Assembly (NCBI RefSeq): GCF_965660005.1
Contig: NZ_CBFHYF010000026.1
Coordinates: forward strand, 1 to 25,246
DNA from: Porticoccus sp965660005
GTDB lineage: Bacteria > Pseudomonadota > Gammaproteobacteria > Pseudomonadales > Porticoccaceae
DNA length: 25,246 nucleotides
Direction of reading: 5' to 3'
Numbering within the stretch: the stretch's first letter is position 1; every line of letters begins with the position of its first letter. Positions 22,587 through 25,246 of the stretch are shown here, in pieces. The notes below the pieces were generated by a model, which was given only the letters and a program-made list of their open reading frames with translations, had not been told where the DNA came from and searched no databases. Made by a program: the position numbers and the translations under genes.

Positions 22587-22943
22587 ATGGATATTGTCTA
22601 TATCCGTGGTCTGCGCATAGCCACTGTCATTGGCGTCTACGACTGGGAGCGGCAGGTGCGCCAGATCGTCAGCCTTGATCTGGAGATGGGCGCTAATATC
22701 AGCAGGGCGGCCGAGTCTGACGATATTGAATACGCCCTGAATTACAAGGCCGTAGCAGATCGGCTGACGGCGTTCATCAGCGGCAGTGAATTTCTGCTGC
22801 TGGAAACCATGGCGGAGCAGGTAGCGACGATTGTGCGCACGGAATTTTCGGTGCCCTGGTTGCGCTTGCGTATTGGCAAGCCAGACGCCATTGCCGATGC
22901 AGAGGATGTGGGTGTTTTGATTGAGCGGGGCATTCGCAGCTGA
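22587..22943 (+). CDS. folB: dihydroneopterin aldolase
   Basis: 118 residues from ATG 22587; a GTG at 22578 overlapping the tsaD stop is the alternative start. It has the FolB pattern DIVYIRGLRIATVIGVYDWER, YALNYKAVADRL, and LLLETMAEQVATIV, with the catalytic Glu in the first block (Y/W-E) and the substrate E in LLETMAE. It converts dihydroneopterin to 6-hydroxymethyl-dihydropterin and glycolaldehyde in folate synthesis. Its stop overlaps the folK ATG. Confidence 0.95.
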   Translation: MDIVYIRGLRIATVIGVYDWERQVRQIVSLDLEMGANISRAAESDDIEYALNYKAVADRLTAFISGSEFLLLETMAEQVATIVRTEFSVPWLRLRIGKPDAIADAEDVGVLIERGIRS

Positions 22944-23494
22944 TGCCCGCACAGGTCTATCTCAGCCTTGGTAGCAATATTGATCGGGATCGACATATCC
23001 TGGTGGCACTGGATGTGTTGGCCGAGCAGTTTGGTGTACTGAAAATTTCTTCTGTCTATGAAAGTGAGTCAGTGGGGTTTGTTGGCGATAATTTCTACAA
23101 CCTGGTGGTCGGGCTCACAACCGATCTGAGTGTCGGCGAGCTGTCCGCTTATCTGAAAGCGCTGGAGTATCGCCATGGCCGCCGCCTGGATTGTGCACGT
23201 TTCAGCAGCAGAACCCTGGATATCGATATTCTCACCTATGCAGATCTCACCGGCAGCGTAGACGGGGGCACACTGCCACGTGGTGAAATTCTGGAAAACG
23301 CCTTTGTCCTCCGGCCCTTGGCGGAACTGGCCCCTGATGTGAGGCATCCGTTACTCAACGTTTGTTATGAAACACTTTGGCGCGACTATTATGACCGGTA
23401 TGACCCACGAGGCCAGATCCTCTGGCCGGTGTCCTTTTGCTGGCGAGGTGCCGAGCTTTCGCAGTTATGGGATAACGGCGCAAAAGTTTTCTGA
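22943..23494 (+). CDS. folK: 6-hydroxymethyl-dihydropterin pyrophosphokinase
   Basis: 183 residues. The HPPK features are VYLSLGSNIDRDRHI, SSVYESESVGF, FYNLVVGLTTDLS, and RTLDIDILTYAD (RxLDxDIL, the Mg/ATP signature), then LENAFVLRPLAELAPD. It pyrophosphorylates the FolB product ahead of dihydropteroate synthase. A C-terminal tail of about 30 residues beyond the core (WPVSFCWRGAELSQLWDNG) is longer than usual. It is translationally coupled to folB by a 1-nt stop/start overlap. Confidence 0.95.
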   Translation: MPAQVYLSLGSNIDRDRHILVALDVLAEQFGVLKISSVYESESVGFVGDNFYNLVVGLTTDLSVGELSAYLKALEYRHGRRLDCARFSSRTLDIDILTYADLTGSVDGGTLPRGEILENAFVLRPLAELAPDVRHPLLNVCYETLWRDYYDRYDPRGQILWPVSFCWRGAELSQLWDNGAKVF

Positions 23495-23516
23495 TTAACT
23501 CGAACTACTTGCCGGT

Positions 23517-23837
23517 TCAGGCCGCACAGTTGATGCAGAGATTGGTGTAGGGAACCGCCTGGAGTCGCTGCAGGGCAATTTCTCCGCCACATTGGCTGCA
23601 CAGGTTATAGGTGCCGGATTCGATACGCTCAATAGCCCGGTTGACCAGTGACAGTTCCTGTTTCGCCTCATTGCCCAGGGCTTCAACCACTTCATCGTTC
23701 TCCCGTTCCTGGGCCTGTTCTGCCCAGTCCCTGGAATGAGATTGGGTGATGTCGGCCTTGAGGCTGGATAAGCGGTCTGCGAGCTCTGTTCGACGGGTGG
23801 TCAGTTGTTGTCTGATGGCTTCAAGTTCAGGGGTCAT
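23517..23837 (-). CDS. DksA/TraR C4-type zinc-finger protein
   Basis: 106 residues. The N-terminal coiled coil (about 1-70, MTPELEAIRQQLTTRRTELA to NRAIERIESG) is followed by the zinc finger NLCSQCGGEI...TNLCINC (C80, C83, C101, C104). DksA-like proteins insert the coiled coil into the RNA polymerase secondary channel. This one is shorter than DksA, lacks the typical DxxDxA tip and has RDWAEQAQERENDE instead, so its effect on transcription is uncertain. It lies downstream of hsp20, separated by a terminator, and converges on folK. Confidence 0.88.
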   Translation of the reverse strand: MTPELEAIRQQLTTRRTELADRLSSLKADITQSHSRDWAEQAQERENDEVVEALGNEAKQELSLVNRAIERIESGTYNLCSQCGGEIALQRLQAVPYTNLCINCAA

Positions 23838-23850
23838 AAGGGGCCTTGTG

Positions 23851-23888
23851 ATAAACCGTGACCGAACGTTGGAGAGGCTCGGTCACGG
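23851..23888 (-). terminator. terminator after hsp20
   Basis: CCGTGACCGA/TCGGTCACGG form a perfect 10-bp stem with a 13-nt loop. On the minus strand it is followed by TTTAT. It lies in the 70-bp gap between hsp20 and the DksA-like gene. Confidence 0.7.
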
Positions 23889-23907
23889 GGTTGAAAGGAA
23901 ATCTATT

Positions 23908-24345
23908 TTACTTGATCTTGATGCGCTTTTGTTCCGGCTCCGTTTTGGCCAGTTTTGGCGCAGTCAGTTTGAGTACCCCGTCCTTGAAGGAAGCCTTGAT
24001 GTCCTCCTCGTGCATATCGCCTCCGAGGTCAAAACTGCGCACATATCTGCCATAGCGGCGTTCCTGGCGAATGACCTTGCCCTCTTTTTCTTCCTTTTTT
24101 TCCTGGGTAGTTTCTGCCTCCAGACGTAGCACACCGTTTTCCAGGGTGATCTTGATATCCTCTTTTTTGATACCGGGCATTTCTGCCGTGATTTCGTAGT
24201 GATCGCTCTTGTCCAGGATATCTACCCGGGGTGAAAAGAATGAGCCGGGTGTATCCACTTCACTGCTGCGTGCCGGTGCCCAGAAGTCCTCAAAAAAACG
24301 ATCCATGTCGAAGAAACTCCCTCTCGTTCTTGGTATTAGTGACAT
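23908..24345 (-). CDS. Hsp20/alpha-crystallin small heat-shock protein
   Basis: 145 residues. The N-terminus is FFDMDRFFEDFW. The alpha-crystallin domain runs from about 40 to 130 (PRVDILDKSDHYEITAEMPG, IKITLENGVLRLEAE, FKDGVLKLTAPK with the conserved A-x-x-x-x-G-V-L-type end). The C-terminal IKIK is an IxI-type oligomer motif. It holds unfolded proteins for DnaK/ClpB refolding in the cytoplasm. GGAGG lies 7 nt before the ATG. A sigma32-like promoter about 90-120 bp upstream indicates heat-shock control, with a leader of about 83 nt. Confidence 0.94.
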   Translation of the reverse strand: MSLIPRTRGSFFDMDRFFEDFWAPARSSEVDTPGSFFSPRVDILDKSDHYEITAEMPGIKKEDIKITLENGVLRLEAETTQEKKEEKEGKVIRQERRYGRYVRSFDLGGDMHEEDIKASFKDGVLKLTAPKLAKTEPEQKRIKIK

Positions 24346-24435
24346 GATGCACCTCCATTAATGATGCGTTTTTTAAGGTTCGAACAGCGCCCGGAAAGCA
24401 TAGTTCACATTTGTGCTTTCAACCATCTGTTAGAC

Positions 24436-24465
24436 AAGTTGGGATCTGTATTCAGCGTTTTCAAG
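24436..24465 (-). promoter_or_regulatory. candidate sigma32 heat-shock promoter of hsp20
   Basis: CTTGAAA (24465-24459), a 15-bp spacer and CCCAACTT (24443-24436) fit the sigma32 consensus CTTGAAA / CCCCATnT. It lies in the gap between the SDR gene and hsp20, in the correct orientation. Confidence 0.65.
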
Positions 24466-24511
24466 ACGTAAAAGGGCTATGGGTTGATGTTTGTTTGATC
24501 TGTATCAAGGG

Positions 24512-25246
24512 TTAGATGTTGAGGTGGCTACCGCCGTCTACTGCAATAATCTGTCCGGTGATATAGTTGGCGCCAGTGGCCAGAAAGAGGGCCATGTCTG
24601 CAATATCACGGGGGTGGCCAATCCGTTGTAAAGGCACACTCTGGGTGACCTGCTGTTTGACTGTTTCGCTCATCTGTTCATCGTGGTTTGGCCAGAGAAT
24701 GACTCCGGGGGCAATCCCGTTGACACGCATCTCGGGTGCCAAATCCCGGGCCAATGCCTTGGTCATCATGGCGTTGCCGGCCTTGGCAATGCAGTAGATG
24801 CTATAACCCGCCAGCGGGCTGCGAGCATAAATATCGGCAATATTGATAATGCTGCCGCGCTGTTTACGAAGTGACTTGACGAGGCTTTGGCAGAGGAAAA
24901 AAGCCCCCTTCAGGTTGCTGTCCATCAACTGGTGCCACTGCTGTTCAGACGCCTCTTCAAACGGTGTCGGAAAAAACCCGGAGGCATTATTCACCAGCAC
25001 ATCGACGCGATCCTGCCAGGCCATCACCTCGGCTGCCAGTTTGTGAATGGCATTGCTGTCACCCAGGGCCGCCGAAAAAACGGCGGCCGAGTTCCTGCGC
25101 TGGGCGTTTAACCTGTCGGCCAGAGTCTGGGCCTCCCCGGTTGAGCGGTGGCAGTGAAGCGCCACGTCAAATCCTGCACGGTGAAAAGTGCATGCGATTT
25201 CAGCACCAATGCGCCGTGCTGCGCCGGTTACCAGAACAACCCGGTT
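24512..25246 (-). CDS. pteridine reductase-type SDR (5' end beyond window)
   Basis: The frame is open to the right edge and encodes at least 244 residues; the start lies outside the window. The N-terminal part has RVVLVTGAARRIGAEIA, where TGxxRRIG (instead of TGxxxGIG) marks pteridine reductases such as FolM/PTR1. Then come VLVNNASGFFPTPFEE, the catalytic S/Y/K region (IADIYARSPLAGYSIYCIAKAG) and the end ITGQIIAVDGGSHLNI. It likely reduces dihydropteridine or dihydrofolate with NADPH. Its position near folB and folK, on the opposite strand, agrees with pterin metabolism. Confidence 0.85.
   Translation of the reverse strand, partial: NRVVLVTGAARRIGAEIACTFHRAGFDVALHCHRSTGEAQTLADRLNAQRRNSAAVFSAALGDSNAIHKLAAEVMAWQDRVDVLVNNASGFFPTPFEEASEQQWHQLMDSNLKGAFFLCQSLVKSLRKQRGSIINIADIYARSPLAGYSIYCIAKAGNAMMTKALARDLAPEMRVNGIAPGVILWPNHDEQMSETVKQQVTQSVPLQRIGHPRDIADMALFLATGANYITGQIIAVDGGSHLNI

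Overview
The window is chromosomal DNA of a gammaproteobacterium. The evidence is the rpsU-yqeY-dnaG-rpoD macromolecular-synthesis block divergent from tsaD, the AUA-reading tRNA-Ile beside rpoD, and the folB/folK/pteridine-reductase neighbourhood. The accessory gene content (an HvfA-type peptide locus, an AMP phosphorylase, a photolyase-neighbourhood gene set) would fit a marine or environmental lineage such as the Cellvibrionales/OMG group, but I cannot fix the genus.

Layout. 1-4300: the tail of an unknown + gene, then a minus-strand pair of a MoxR ATPase and an unusual fusion of a PCMT-like methyltransferase domain to a GspE/PilB ATPase, then a small plus-strand methyltransferase-like gene. 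4301-6714: a two-gene overlapping operon of an archaeal-type AMP phosphorylase and a PRPP-synthetase homologue, preceded by three 17-bp tandem repeats. 6979-9158 (minus): ECF sigma factor, zinc-finger anti-sigma factor, an HvfA-like precursor peptide with six EGKCG motifs, and a DoxX gene split by an amber codon. The modification genes hvfB and hvfC usually found between the last two are absent. Two matching ECF-type promoter candidates precede hvfA. 9357-12005 (plus): a small Cys-rich protein, SDR, DUF2256, DUF3429 and a FAD oxidoreductase. 12045-15146: a heptamer tandem repeat, then histidine kinase, response regulator and PepSY genes (minus) with disrupted reading frames at the PepSY/regulator junction, and a divergent PepSY protein gene. 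15143-16385: an MscS channel and a 46-bp inverted-repeat element without a transposase. 16450-21348 (minus): tRNA-Ile, rpoD, dnaG, yqeY, rpsU. 21544-23494 (plus): tsaD, folB, folK. 23517-25246 (minus): a DksA/TraR zinc-finger protein, a small heat-shock protein under a sigma32-like promoter, and a pteridine reductase cut by the window end.

The strongest candidate for something undescribed is the sigma/anti-sigma/HvfA/split-DoxX locus, which seems to be a stripped-down form of the thiooxazole-peptide (HvfABC/Gig-type) system. Next are the PCMT-GspE fusion linked to MoxR, and the AMP phosphorylase-PRPP synthetase pair. The housekeeping half is ordinary apart from its compact regulatory signals.
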